In this document: one piece after another, positions 31,934-41,152 of the stretch
Layout: each line of letters starts with the position of its first letter
Position numbering within the stretch: the first letter of the stretch is position 1
Source: Nocardioides sp. S5
GTDB taxonomy: Bacteria > Actinomycetota > Actinomycetes > Propionibacteriales > Nocardioidaceae
DNA length: 64,000 bases
Direction: 5' to 3'
Assembly: GCF_017310035.1 (NCBI RefSeq)
Contig: NZ_CP022296.1
Span: 1,302,001-1,366,000, forward strand
Translations under genes and position numbers: made by a program
The notes under the pieces: model-generated
Databases searched by the model: none
Told to the model about the DNA's origin: nothing
Seen by the model: only the letters and a program-made list of their open reading frames with translations

Positions 31934-32887
31934 ATGAGTGTGGGCGACCAGCTCGGCCTCGACGACAACAGCGAACTGCTCGACCAGGCCCGTCAGAAGT
32001 GGCCGGCCTGGGTGGCCGCCGATCCGCGCCTCGGCGTGGTCGACAACTTCGACGACCTCCGCTCCTGGCTACCGACGGTGGACCACGAAACCTCCGACCA
32101 GGTCCTCCTGGCGCTGGCCATGCTGGCGGCCCCCGACGGCGGCGACGACATCGCCGCTGCGGCCGCTCTGGCCAAGTGCCTGCTGCCCGGCGCCTGCCGG
32201 CTCGCGGGCTGGCTGAGCACCCTCCCACCACGCGAGGTCTTCCGCGACAGCCAGCCGGTCATGGCCGGCACCTGGTCAGCGGTCGAGCGGGTCGACGAGC
32301 TCGTGGCCTCGCAGCTGTGGATCGAGGTCCGCACGTTCAAGTGGCGCCGGACCCGCAAGGTCGCGGCCAACATCTTGATCAACACCCGCGTCGGTGTCCT
32401 CCGCGAGGTCGGCGACTTCTTCTACGTCTCCCGCGCCGACCGCACCTGGGCCAACACCACCCTCTTCGAGTCCTTCTCGGCCGGCGACCTGACGAGCGCC
32501 GACGGCGGTGCCGGCTACTCGGCCGAGATGCCGACCGAGCGGGTCGCCGGCGCGCTGTTCCACCGCCCCGAGATCCTCGCCGACGCCGGACCCGAGCAGG
32601 AGGAGCCGTCGGCCACCGAGGAGCTCCTGGAGCTGCTCGGGTGGGCCTGCGACCACAAGGTCATCAGCCCCGCGGACCGGTACCTGCTGCTGTGCCTGGT
32701 CGAGGAGGCCGACCGGGTCAAGACCCGAAGGCTGGCGCGCGGGTACGGCGGCCTGCTCAGCAACGAGGTGTCCAGCCGGGTCGCGCCCCGCATCGGGGTC
32801 TCTGAGGCAACCGTCCGTCGCCACGGCTCTCGCAGCATGCGCGCCCTCGCCGCGGCCGCCCCGAGGAAGTTCGGCCATGACGAATAA
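31934..32887 (+). CDS. Putative regulator with sigma-region-4-like end
   Basis: 317 residues, ATG 31934 with AAAGGAG ahead. The first 240 residues are helical and unrecognised. The C-terminus (about 245-305) has VISPADRYLLLCLVEEADRV ... LSNEVSSRVAPRIGVSEATVRRHGSRSMRAL, with a helix-turn-helix like sigma region 4 (GVSEATVRRHGSRSMRAL). It opens the conjugation operon but does not itself have the 34-bp box; the next gene does. A good candidate for the protein that reads these boxes, though this is inference. Confidence 0.55.
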   Translation: MSVGDQLGLDDNSELLDQARQKWPAWVAADPRLGVVDNFDDLRSWLPTVDHETSDQVLLALAMLAAPDGGDDIAAAAALAKCLLPGACRLAGWLSTLPPREVFRDSQPVMAGTWSAVERVDELVASQLWIEVRTFKWRRTRKVAANILINTRVGVLREVGDFFYVSRADRTWANTTLFESFSAGDLTSADGGAGYSAEMPTERVAGALFHRPEILADAGPEQEEPSATEELLELLGWACDHKVISPADRYLLLCLVEEADRVKTRRLARGYGGLLSNEVSSRVAPRIGVSEATVRRHGSRSMRALAAAAPRKFGHDE

Positions 32888-32896
32888 GCCCGGAAG

Positions 32897-32930
32897 TGAT
32901 CGCCCGCGCCACCCCGCGACACATAGGCGA
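32897..32930 (+). promoter_or_regulatory. Backbone 34-bp box, copy 6
   Basis: TGATCGC, 14 bases (CCGCGCCACCCCGC), GACACATAGGCGA. It lies 9 bases after the stop at 32887 and ends 18 bases before the start at 32949. Its presence argues against the upstream in-frame ATG at 32877 as the start of the next gene. Confidence 0.7.
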
Positions 32931-32948
32931 CTGGAGGTGGTGAAGCCC

Positions 32949-33167
32949 ATGACGAACACCCAAGACGGCGAGACCCGTACGCCGGAGCAGATCGCCGAGC
33001 TGTTCGCGATCGCCGGCCGCGAGATCGAGGCGATCGAGCAGCTGACCGGCTGCGTCGACCAGCTGCACGAAGTCCAGGCCGCGAAGGCGCAGCTGGCGAC
33101 CCTGACCCCGGCCGAGGTCCGCGCCGCACTCGAGTTCCGCCGCGGCACCCTCGGGGAGGCCCAGTGA
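32949..33167 (+). CDS. Small helical protein, start of the box-controlled secretion unit
   Basis: 72 residues, ATG 32949, GGAGGTGG ahead. Helical, charged (IAELFAIAGREIEAIEQL), with one cysteine. Four-base GTGA overlap with the next gene. No family recognised. Confidence 0.6.
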   Translation: MTNTQDGETRTPEQIAELFAIAGREIEAIEQLTGCVDQLHEVQAAKAQLATLTPAEVRAALEFRRGTLGEAQ

Positions 33168-33994
33168 TCACCCAGACCCCGAGCCGCCCGGTCGGTGTCG
33201 ACGAGCTCAAGCGAGCCTGGCACGCACTGAACGCCGGCGAGTTCCGCGCCGGCCCCCGCGGCCGCGGCACCGCCGCCGAGGACAACTGGTCACCGACCGG
33301 CGGTGAGCACACCATCGCCGTGGTCGGGTCAGCAGGTTCGGTCGGCGCGAGCACCGTCGCCCTGGCCACCGGCCTCGCCGCCGGCGTGCCGGTCCGAGTC
33401 ATCGAGTGCTGCTCGGTGACCGCCTCCGGACTCGCCGCGGCGAGTACCGCCGAGCTCGGCCTGCACCCGACCGACTGGCGTCAGGGAAAGCGTGACGACG
33501 TCCTGCTCGAGCGCGCCAGCGAGGTCCTCGCCGGCGTCGACGAGGTCCCGCTGCCCACCGAGGCACAGAACGAGACCCAACTGACCATCCTCGACATCGG
33601 CTGGGAGGCCGGCCAGCTGCTGGCCACCGACTGCTGGCTGGCCGAAGCCGTCCGCGCCGCCGACCAGATCGTCCTGGTCACCACCGCCACCGTCCCCGGG
33701 ATGCGTCGCGCCGGAGTTGCCATGGACCTGCTGGCCGGCTATTGGCAGCCCGAGCAGATCGCCCTCGCGGTCCGCGGGCCCCGCCGCAAGAAGTGGCCGC
33801 GCGGCCTCGAGCACGCCGGCGGCCCCGCCGTTCGCCGCGCCCTGGACGCGGACCGGTGCGTGGAGATCCCCGAGGACCGGGAGCTCGCGGTCAACGGCCT
33901 GGACTCCCGACCTGTCCCGGCCCCCCTGATCTCGGCAGCACGTCAGCTGCTCGAGCCCGCACACCTGCCCACCGACGCCAGCGAAAGCGCCTGA
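33164..33994 (+). CDS. ParA-like protein without P-loop lysine
   Basis: 276 residues, GTG start. A ParA/MinD-like fold with an altered P-loop, VVGSAGSVGASTVALATGL (about 52-70), where the catalytic lysine is A and the signature lysine is missing. VRVIECC takes the place of the usual LLxDxD. VLVTTATVPGMRRA follows. It parallels the lysine-free CpaE-like protein of the Tad operon. As first large gene of the secretion operon it may place the transfer apparatus. ATP use is unlikely from the motif. Confidence 0.6.
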   Translation: MITQTPSRPVGVDELKRAWHALNAGEFRAGPRGRGTAAEDNWSPTGGEHTIAVVGSAGSVGASTVALATGLAAGVPVRVIECCSVTASGLAAASTAELGLHPTDWRQGKRDDVLLERASEVLAGVDEVPLPTEAQNETQLTILDIGWEAGQLLATDCWLAEAVRAADQIVLVTTATVPGMRRAGVAMDLLAGYWQPEQIALAVRGPRRKKWPRGLEHAGGPAVRRALDADRCVEIPEDRELAVNGLDSRPVPAPLISAARQLLEPAHLPTDASESA

Positions 33995-34032
33995 CCCGCC
34001 CGGGGTCAGCAACCCAGAAAGGAAGTCCACCC

Positions 34033-34326
34033 ATGGACGTCATGACCGCAACCGCAACCACCGTGATGGCTGTCTGCCCGAAGGCGCCCCCGGGTGCTGT
34101 CGGCCCCACCGACGAGATCACCAGCTACGTGCTGTGGGGCGTCGTCGTCCTGTTCGGTCTCGGCATCATCATCGCCATCGGCGTGATCATCGCCGGCAGG
34201 GTGTTCTCCCTGCCGCACGCCTCCAAGGTCGGCGTGATCTCGGTGGTGGTCGTGTTCGCCTGCGCGATCGCCTACCTGGTGCTGCCCGGCATGCTCAACG
34301 GGATCCTCGGCAAGGGCTGCATCTGA
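34033..34326 (+). CDS. Small two-helix membrane protein (possible VirB2/pilin-like subunit)
   Basis: 97 residues from ATG 34033 (AAAGGAAG ahead). Hydrophobic segments at about 31-58 and 65-90, joined by a short polar loop (SLPHASK). Size and topology are those of VirB2/TrbC-like pilin subunits or of the small membrane partners in Gram-positive type IV systems. No sequence signature to decide. TGATG overlap with the next gene. Confidence 0.6.
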   Translation: MDVMTATATTVMAVCPKAPPGAVGPTDEITSYVLWGVVVLFGLGIIIAIGVIIAGRVFSLPHASKVGVISVVVVFACAIAYLVLPGMLNGILGKGCI

Positions 34327-35201
34327 TGCGGCGCGCAGCCACGAAGAAGGCAGAAGGCACCAGCGAGTGGAGCCGGCGCCGGCTGCTCGGCATCCTGGCC
34401 GCCGCCGTCGCCGTGGCTGCGCTCCTGCTCGGCGGCCTCGCGTACGCGGTCTACCTGGCGGTCGCCGGCATCGGTGACGAGGCCAGTGCGAACACCGGCG
34501 TGGCCACCGGCGAGACCGAGCGCTCGACGGTGGCCCGCGGTGCCGCGCATCGCGATGAGATCGCGGCCGAGCTGATGCTGACCGTGCCCGAGAGTGCGGC
34601 CTTCCCTGCCGAGACCACCAGCGCCGAGGCGCCCGGAATCAAGATCCCGACCGGGACCGGAGTCAACGGACCCGCGTTCGTGATGACCGGGTTCCCGCAC
34701 ACCCCGGCGGGCGCGATCGGCCAGCTCGCCCAGATCGACCTCGCGGTGCTGCAGTCGATGAGCCTGAGCACCGCCGAGGAGGTGTACAACACCTGGGCCC
34801 TGCCCGGTGGGGTCCGCGCCGAGGACTGGTGGATCACCGCCAGCGTCCGCGCGTTCCTCTCCAGCACCGGCATGGGCGAGGTCAAGGACCCCAGCGCCTC
34901 GGTGTCCCTGGAGCCGGCCGCCGCGCTGGTCAAGGGAACCGACGGCCCCGACTGGGCGACGGTGTGTGTGCTGATGAAGGTCAGCGCCACCTACAGGTCC
35001 GAAGGCCAGATCGCCTTCGCACACTGCGAGCGCATGCAGTGGGTCGGCGGCCGCTGGATGGTCGCCCCCGGCACCCCGCCCGCGCCCGCACCCGCGACCT
35101 GGCCAGGCACCCAGCTGGCACACGAGGCCGGCTGGCGCACCTGGTCCACCGACCACACCACCGAACCCGCCCACCCCGGCGACACGGAAGGGGAGCACTG
35201 A
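34326..35201 (+). CDS. Conjugation-operon membrane protein, VirB8/TcpC-like by layout
   Basis: 291 residues. A basic cytoplasmic end, one membrane segment (about 20-45), then an external domain with an NTF2-like alpha/beta pattern (EEVYNTWALPGGVRAEDWWI; CVLMKVSATYRSEGQIAFAH) and a proline-rich tail. VirB8/TcpC-like proteins assemble the core of the transfer channel. Assignment rests on topology and position. Confidence 0.55.
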   Translation: MRRAATKKAEGTSEWSRRRLLGILAAAVAVAALLLGGLAYAVYLAVAGIGDEASANTGVATGETERSTVARGAAHRDEIAAELMLTVPESAAFPAETTSAEAPGIKIPTGTGVNGPAFVMTGFPHTPAGAIGQLAQIDLAVLQSMSLSTAEEVYNTWALPGGVRAEDWWITASVRAFLSSTGMGEVKDPSASVSLEPAAALVKGTDGPDWATVCVLMKVSATYRSEGQIAFAHCERMQWVGGRWMVAPGTPPAPAPATWPGTQLAHEAGWRTWSTDHTTEPAHPGDTEGEH

Positions 35202-35202
35202 G

Positions 35203-36000
35203 ATGAGCAACCGGATCAACGACTCGATGGGGGAGTCCCGCACCATCCTGCTGCGCGTGGGGGTCCTGGTGGCGATCGCCGCCCTCGTGGCCACCGCCGT
35301 CTGGCTCGGAGCGCGCGGCCGGACCGATGACTACAGCGGAACCGACAAGACCTCCGGGGACTCCTCGAGCCAGACCGGGCAGCAGGGGCAGAACGTCTCG
35401 GTCGACCAGGTCGCCCCGGACACCGTACCCGCGGACGGCGTCGTGATCCCGACCGGCGCCGACCAGGCCGACGGCTACCCGACCCGGTTCCCCCAGACCG
35501 ACCTGGGCGCGGTCGCGCTGCAGGTCGAGGTCGCCAAGGCACAGGTCGGGTTCGACTACGACCAGGCCGCCGCCGTGGCCGGCCTGTACGCCAACCCCGA
35601 GGACAAGACCGTCTTCGAACAGCGCGCCCGCGACGCCGTCGCGCTGCGCCGCCAGCAGGCCGGTGCCCCGAAAGAGGGGGACGTCCCCCCACCCGCGTCG
35701 TACGCCGTGACGCCGATCGCCTACACCCTCGAGGAGCTCGACACCGGCTACTACGCGGTGAACCTGCTCAGCTACGTCACCCTCACCACCGCCAACGGCA
35801 AGGTCAGCGACGGCCTCTACTCCGGCACCCAACTCATGCGGTGGCTCGAGGTCGACGGCGTGGGCGACTGGCGCCTGGTCCAGGGCAGCACCGAGGACAT
35901 CGAACACCTGGTCTCCACCGGACAGCCCAATGCGGTCGCGCCGGGCACCCCGGAGTACAAGCAGGCCGGCTGGATCCCGATCAACGGAGCACCCCAGTGA
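35203..36000 (+). CDS. Conjugation-operon membrane-anchored protein
   Basis: 265 residues. One membrane segment (about 16-36), a serine/glycine/glutamine-rich linker (about 45-70), then a folded external part with YTLEELDTGYYAVNLLSYV and MRWLEVDGVGDWRLVQ, similar in plan to the preceding protein. It is probably a second channel-core subunit. GTGA overlap with the next gene. Confidence 0.55.
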   Translation: MSNRINDSMGESRTILLRVGVLVAIAALVATAVWLGARGRTDDYSGTDKTSGDSSSQTGQQGQNVSVDQVAPDTVPADGVVIPTGADQADGYPTRFPQTDLGAVALQVEVAKAQVGFDYDQAAAVAGLYANPEDKTVFEQRARDAVALRRQQAGAPKEGDVPPPASYAVTPIAYTLEELDTGYYAVNLLSYVTLTTANGKVSDGLYSGTQLMRWLEVDGVGDWRLVQGSTEDIEHLVSTGQPNAVAPGTPEYKQAGWIPINGAPQ

Positions 36001-38033
36001 GCACCGCCGATCTCTTCCACCGGGTGACTCGGCTGGGCATCGGCGCCCTGGCGGTCCTGGTCCTCACCACGCTTCTCGGAGCCGCCCCGACCGTCCAGCC
36101 GCCTGCCGCGGCCGCGGCCGAGCCGTCGGCCAGCACGGCAGCCAGCTCAGCGCACGTCGCCACGGTCGAGACCACCAGCCAGCTGCCGGCCCGCCCCCTC
36201 AAGACGGGCTGCCTTGGTCCGGACGCGCTGTGCGACCTCGGCGGCGACGCCCTCGACTGTGCCAAGGACCCGATCGAGTGCGGCAAGGACGCGGCCGGTG
36301 GCGTCAAAGACGGGATCGAGGACCAGGTCGAGGGCGTCCAGGAGTGCCTCGAAAACCCCAGCCTCACCGGATGCGTCAAGGGTGTCGGGGGAGTGGTGCC
36401 GGGAGTCGGCGGGTGTGGGCTGCTCGATGCGCTGTGCAGCGGACCCGGCATCCTGCCGGGTGTTCCGGGTATCCCCGGCGTACCCGGCATTCCCGGTCTC
36501 CCCACTCCCGCCGACCTCTTCGGCGGCGGGGTCCCCGGCCTGGGTGACATCCCGAACCCGTTCGAGGCTATCGGCGACGTGATCGCCAAGGCTGCGGCCG
36601 ATGCCTGGACCGCGGCCATGCTCGCGGTCTGGAGCTCTGGCCTTTTCGTGCTGCGGATCGTGCTCACGTTCTCGGAGCTGTTCTTGACCCCCGACCTGAG
36701 CGCCGAGGGACCCGGGAAGGACGTCTACGCGTTCACGCTGTGGCTCGCGCTCGCCCTGGTGGTCATCTTGGCGATGATCCAGCTCGGTGCTGCGGCCTTC
36801 AAGCGCGAGGGCAAGGGCCTCGCGCGGGCGTTTATCGGCGCCGGTCAGTTCGTCTTGGTCTGCGCCTGCTGGTTCGGCTACTGCGTCATGATCGTCGCGG
36901 CCTGCGGGGCGATCGCCAAGGCGCTGATGAAGTCGCTGCTCAAGGTGCAGACCTGGCCCGACTGGGACCCGCTCGGCGGTCTCGGCGTCGACGACATGAC
37001 CGACGCCGGCGTGGCCACCGCGCTGGCCTTCCTCGGCATCTTCTTGTGGCTGGCCGCGATCGGGCACGTCCTGGTCTACCTGGCCCGCGCGGCCTCCCTG
37101 CTGGTGCTCACCGCCACCGGCCCGCTCGCAGCCGCTGGCCTGGTCTCCGACTTCACCCGTTCCTGGTTCTGGAAGTCGCTGCGCTGGTTCCACGCCGCGG
37201 CGTTCACCCCGGTGCTGATGGTGATGGTGCTCGGGATCGGCGTGCAGTTCGCCAACGGCGTCGCTGCCCACCTCGCTGACGGCACCGCCAAGGCGTTCGG
37301 CACGGCTCTGCCGGCGGTCATGACGATCCTGATCAGCGTCGTCGCGCCGCTGGCGCTGTTCAAGCTCCTGGCGTTCGTGGACCCCGGCACCCCCAGTGGC
37401 GCCTCGTTCCGGCAGGGCATGGCCATCCAGGGCGGCCTCCAGGGGCTGCTGAGCGGCGGCGGTGCCGGCGGCGGATCGTCGGCCGCGTCGACCACCGACG
37501 GCAACGGTCGCTCGTCGGGTGAGCAGAGCGCCGAGGCCTCGACGGGCGACCGGTTCAACAAGTCCACCCAGGGTGTCCTCGGCAGCTTCGGCGGTGTGGG
37601 CCAGGCGTTCGCTGCCGGGCTCGGGATGGTCAGCAGCGCCGGAGCGAAGGCCACGTCCTTGATGTCGGACGAGTCCAACCAGGCCGGCGTTGGGCAGAGC
37701 ACCTACGGACCCGACTTCAGCAATATGGGCGGGCGCCAGTCCGGTGGCCGGTCTGGCGACCAGAGCAGCGGTACGCACCCCGGCTCGCAGAACAGCGGGG
37801 ACGACGACTCGCCGTTGCCGACCCCGCCTACCCCACCTGCTCCGCCCACCCCGCCGACGCTGCCCAACGGCGGCGGACCCGGCGGTGGCTCGGGGGGCGG
37901 CTCTGGCGGGCAGGGCGGCGGTGGTGCCGGGGCAGCGCCCAAGACCCCGGCCGCAGGCGGCGGCGGGGGAGCGGCCGGCGGTGCCGGCGGAGCCGGTGCA
38001 GCTGGCGGCGCGATCCCCCCGGTGGCGGTGTAG
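35997..38033 (+). CDS. Large polytopic membrane protein (VirB6/TrbL-like)
   Basis: 678 residues, GTG start. Signal-like hydrophobic start (about 13-45), a cysteine-containing segment (CLGPDALCDLGGDALDC, ECGKDAAGG), a G-P repeat (PGIPGVPGIPGLP, near 155-175), then seven or so membrane helices (about 200-470), and a long tail of G, S, P and Q (about 480-678). This is the plan of VirB6/TrbL channel proteins of Gram-positive conjugation systems. The tail may reach the cytoplasm or the wall. Confidence 0.7.
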   Translation: MSTADLFHRVTRLGIGALAVLVLTTLLGAAPTVQPPAAAAAEPSASTAASSAHVATVETTSQLPARPLKTGCLGPDALCDLGGDALDCAKDPIECGKDAAGGVKDGIEDQVEGVQECLENPSLTGCVKGVGGVVPGVGGCGLLDALCSGPGILPGVPGIPGVPGIPGLPTPADLFGGGVPGLGDIPNPFEAIGDVIAKAAADAWTAAMLAVWSSGLFVLRIVLTFSELFLTPDLSAEGPGKDVYAFTLWLALALVVILAMIQLGAAAFKREGKGLARAFIGAGQFVLVCACWFGYCVMIVAACGAIAKALMKSLLKVQTWPDWDPLGGLGVDDMTDAGVATALAFLGIFLWLAAIGHVLVYLARAASLLVLTATGPLAAAGLVSDFTRSWFWKSLRWFHAAAFTPVLMVMVLGIGVQFANGVAAHLADGTAKAFGTALPAVMTILISVVAPLALFKLLAFVDPGTPSGASFRQGMAIQGGLQGLLSGGGAGGGSSAASTTDGNGRSSGEQSAEASTGDRFNKSTQGVLGSFGGVGQAFAAGLGMVSSAGAKATSLMSDESNQAGVGQSTYGPDFSNMGGRQSGGRSGDQSSGTHPGSQNSGDDDSPLPTPPTPPAPPTPPTLPNGGGPGGGSGGGSGGQGGGGAGAAPKTPAAGGGGGAAGGAGGAGAAGGAIPPVAV

Positions 38034-38099
38034 CCGATGCGCCGCCCCACCTGCCCCCAGCCCCCGATCGACATGCAATGACCCGGAAGGAAACCGACG

Positions 38100-39605
38100 A
38101 TGACCATCTACGCCGACTACCAGCGCGACCGCATCGGCTGGTTCTTCGGCCTCTCCGGAGGCCAGCTGATGTTCCTGGCGCTGGCCAGCCTGCCGGCGTT
38201 CTGGGCGATCAGCCGCGGAGCGTGGTTCTCCGCGTTCCTGTTCGCCCTGGTCTGGCTGTTCCTGCTGGCCATCACCGTCATCCCGGTCCGGGGCCGCTCG
38301 GCCACCGGCTGGGTGTTCGCCTCGACGATGTACGCCGTCGGTGGGCTGCTCGGCTGGACCTCGTTCCGTGCCAAGGCCACCGAGGGCCGCGCCGAGGACC
38401 TCGACACCCCCGACCTTCCCGGGGTGCTGCAGGGCATCAAGATCCACGACGGCCCGCCGCACGGCTCGCAGCTCCAGCGGGTCGGAGTGATCCACGATGA
38501 CGCCACGAAGACCTGGGCAGTCACCGCCTCGATCGTCCACCCCGGCATCGGCATGAAGGACTCCGAGGAGCGCAGCCGTTACGGCGAGGCGCTGGCCGGG
38601 CTGCTCGACGTCGCCGGCCGCACCGAGAAGATCGACGAGATCCTGTTCATGGTTCGCACCGTCCCCGAGGACGGCGCCGAGCGCGATCTGTGGGTCAACA
38701 AGCACCGCCGCGACAACGCCCCCCAACTGTCCGAGGTCGTCAACATCGACCTCGCGGTCGGCCTCACCCAGGCGTCGGTGCGCACCGAGCAGTTCGTGAC
38801 GATCGTCGTCCCGGAGACCCGGATCGCCCGGTCGGCCAAGGAGTCCGGCGGTGGCTTCGAGGGCCGCTGCCGCGAGCTCTACCTGCTCATGTCCGAGATC
38901 GAGGCCCAGCTGCGTGGCCCGATGGGGATGACGTCGGTCCGCTGGCTCACCTCGCCGGAGCTCGCCCTGGCGTCCCGGACCGGATTCGCCCCGGGCGATC
39001 GCGCCGGCATCGTCGAGGCGCTCGCCATGCGGGAGAAGGACGGAGGCGTGAACGCCGACGTGCCCTGGGCGCTGGCGGGGCCCTCGGGCGCCGACGCGAC
39101 GGTGCGGCACTACAGCCACGACGCGTGGAACTCGATCAGCGCCACCATCAAGCTCCCGACCCGCGGCGTGGCGATGGGCGCCCTGGCGCCGATCCTCACC
39201 CCGAGCGAGTCCGGTGAGCGACGCTCGTTCGTCGTCGCCTTCCCGATCGTGTCCCAGTCCAAAGCTGACCGGCAGTCCGGCAACGCCGAGTGGGCCGCAG
39301 ACCTGGCTGAGGGAATGAACGAGAAGTTCGGCCGCAAGACCCGTGCCAAGCAGCGCGACGAGGCCCACAAGGCCCGCGGCCTGGACGCCAAGCTGGCCCA
39401 CGGCAACGCGCTGGTCCGGCCTTACGCGGTCTGCACGGTCACGGTTCCCAAGACGCTGCGGATCACCGAGTTCGGCCGCCGCCTGGACGCCTCGATCCGA
39501 CGCGCCGGGTTTGCGCCGCTGCGGCTCGACCTGGCTCAGGACGTCGGTTTCGCCGCCTCGACCATCCCCGTCGGGATGAGCCTGACCAGGAGTGGAGACG
39601 CCTGA
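38100..39605 (+). CDS. SCO6880-type conjugation protein (PrgI-like N-terminus)
   Basis: 501 residues, GGAAGGAAA ahead of ATG. Two membrane segments (about 23-65 and 72-92) followed by a long soluble part, as in the SCO6880 family of actinobacterial conjugation proteins; the N-terminus resembles PrgI/VirB3, and the rest the N-terminal part of VirB4. It directly precedes the VirB4-like ATPase gene with TGATG overlap, so VirB4 function seems to be split over two chains here. Confidence 0.7.
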   Translation: MTIYADYQRDRIGWFFGLSGGQLMFLALASLPAFWAISRGAWFSAFLFALVWLFLLAITVIPVRGRSATGWVFASTMYAVGGLLGWTSFRAKATEGRAEDLDTPDLPGVLQGIKIHDGPPHGSQLQRVGVIHDDATKTWAVTASIVHPGIGMKDSEERSRYGEALAGLLDVAGRTEKIDEILFMVRTVPEDGAERDLWVNKHRRDNAPQLSEVVNIDLAVGLTQASVRTEQFVTIVVPETRIARSAKESGGGFEGRCRELYLLMSEIEAQLRGPMGMTSVRWLTSPELALASRTGFAPGDRAGIVEALAMREKDGGVNADVPWALAGPSGADATVRHYSHDAWNSISATIKLPTRGVAMGALAPILTPSESGERRSFVVAFPIVSQSKADRQSGNAEWAADLAEGMNEKFGRKTRAKQRDEAHKARGLDAKLAHGNALVRPYAVCTVTVPKTLRITEFGRRLDASIRRAGFAPLRLDLAQDVGFAASTIPVGMSLTRSGDA

Positions 39606-41152
39606 TGCCCACCACGACCCGCCGGAACCGCGGCGGCGCCGATCGAGGCAGGGACATGGCGGCCTTGTTGTCCGACTTCGGCCACGACCTGCCCACGATC
39701 CCCCCGCTCGCCCCGGAGGCCAAGGAGCCCCGGATCTTCAAGTACGCACCGCGCCGAGGTGCAGCTCGTCGCGGCCGCGGCTGGTCCCCCGCCACGGCCC
39801 CGGCGCAGGCCTGGCGGATGACCAGCGACCAGGCTCCGGTGTTCTGGCCGTTCGTGTCCGCGCCGGCCCTGCCCCCGACCGGGGCGCAGATGGGTGTCGA
39901 CCAGCTCGCCGGCGGATCGTTCTACTGCGACCCGTTCGGCTGGGTGCTGCGCGACGACGTGCCGGCGACCAACCCGAACATCTTCCAGTTCGCCAAGCCG
40001 GGTACCGGCAAGTCCGGCACCACCAAGGCGTTCTGCACCCGGATGATGCCCTTCGGCTACCGGACCCTGGTCCTGGGCGACCCGAAGGACGAGTACGAGT
40101 CGCTGTGCCGCGCGCTCGGTGTCGAGCCCTTCGTCATCGCCCCTGGCTACTGGGCCCGGATCAACCCGCTGGCCATGGGCCCCCTCGGCCATGGCTGGGA
40201 GAAGCTCTCGGCCGAGGAGGCCCGACGGCGCGCGACGATCATCTTCAAGCGGTGGCTGGTCCTGGTCCGCGGCCTGGTCGGCAGCATGAAGATCGACGAC
40301 GAGCGCCGAGTGCCGTTCGGCCCCGACGAGTCCGATGTGGTGCGCAACGCCTTGGCGATCCTCACCGGCTACGCCGCCGGCAACTCGATCCTCGAGGAGA
40401 CGACCATCCCGCGGCTGTGGGACCTGCTGCGCAACCCCACCGAGGAGCTCGTCCGGGCGTGCGAGTACGCGAACACCCGCCAGTTCCTCGACGAGACCCG
40501 GCTGCTGCGCAACGCGCTCGGCGAGCTGGTCACCGGCACCCTGGCCGGCCTCTTCGACGACTTCACCAACATCGAGGTCGACTGGCGCGCCCCGATCCAG
40601 TCGTTCAGCCTCTCCCGGCTCGACGGCCTCGGCGACGAGGCGGTTGGCATCGCGCTGCTGTGCATGAACTCCTGGGGCCGCGGACTGCGCGAGATCGCCG
40701 AGCCCGGCGACCTGCGCATCGTCGTGCGCGACGAGGTCTGGAAGCAGATGCGCCTCGGCGTCTCCGCGGTGATGAGCTTCGACGCCGACCTGCGGCTCTC
40801 GCGCGGCATGGCCGGCAAGGGCGCCGACATCCAGTTCGCCAACCTCCACAAGCCCTCCGACCTGCTCTCGGTCGGCGATGCCGATTCCCAGGCCGCGATG
40901 ATCGCCAAGGACCTCCTCGAGCTGGCCGACATCAAGATCCTCGGCGGCCAGAAGCCCCGCGTCGCGCGGGAACTCGACTCGATGCTCGGCTTCGGTCCGA
41001 TCGCGCAGGACCTCGTCTCGGGCTGGGCGATGCAGGACAAGGGCCGCGCGCTGTGGTGCGTCGGAGACGCGACCTACAAGGTCCAGACGGTGCTCCACCC
41101 GCTGGAGAAGAAGCTCTACTACACCAACGAGGCCATCGAGGCCGCTCTTTAG
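39605..41152 (+). CDS. VirB4-like type IV secretion ATPase
   Basis: 515 residues. Walker A is FAKPGTGKSGTTKAF (about 127-141); LVLGDPKDEYESL follows as in VirB4/TraC; Walker B is the region RIVVRDEVWKQM (about 370); a late segment QFANLHKPSDL corresponds to motif III. It drives assembly and substrate transfer of the conjugation channel. Shorter than classical VirB4 (around 800 residues), since the N-terminal part is in the previous protein. Last gene of this unit before the second cargo block. Confidence 0.8.
   Translation: MPTTTRRNRGGADRGRDMAALLSDFGHDLPTIPPLAPEAKEPRIFKYAPRRGAARRGRGWSPATAPAQAWRMTSDQAPVFWPFVSAPALPPTGAQMGVDQLAGGSFYCDPFGWVLRDDVPATNPNIFQFAKPGTGKSGTTKAFCTRMMPFGYRTLVLGDPKDEYESLCRALGVEPFVIAPGYWARINPLAMGPLGHGWEKLSAEEARRRATIIFKRWLVLVRGLVGSMKIDDERRVPFGPDESDVVRNALAILTGYAAGNSILEETTIPRLWDLLRNPTEELVRACEYANTRQFLDETRLLRNALGELVTGTLAGLFDDFTNIEVDWRAPIQSFSLSRLDGLGDEAVGIALLCMNSWGRGLREIAEPGDLRIVVRDEVWKQMRLGVSAVMSFDADLRLSRGMAGKGADIQFANLHKPSDLLSVGDADSQAAMIAKDLLELADIKILGGQKPRVARELDSMLGFGPIAQDLVSGWAMQDKGRALWCVGDATYKVQTVLHPLEKKLYYTNEAIEAAL

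Noticed and set aside
32877..33167. Earlier start (MTNKPGSD...) for the small gene at 32949
   Set aside because: The 34-bp box lies inside that extension, and 32949 has a good GGAGG site.
36147..39401. 1,084-codon open frame on the minus strand opposite the secretion genes
   Set aside because: Crosses three real genes, composition is that of an antisense frame, no start signal.
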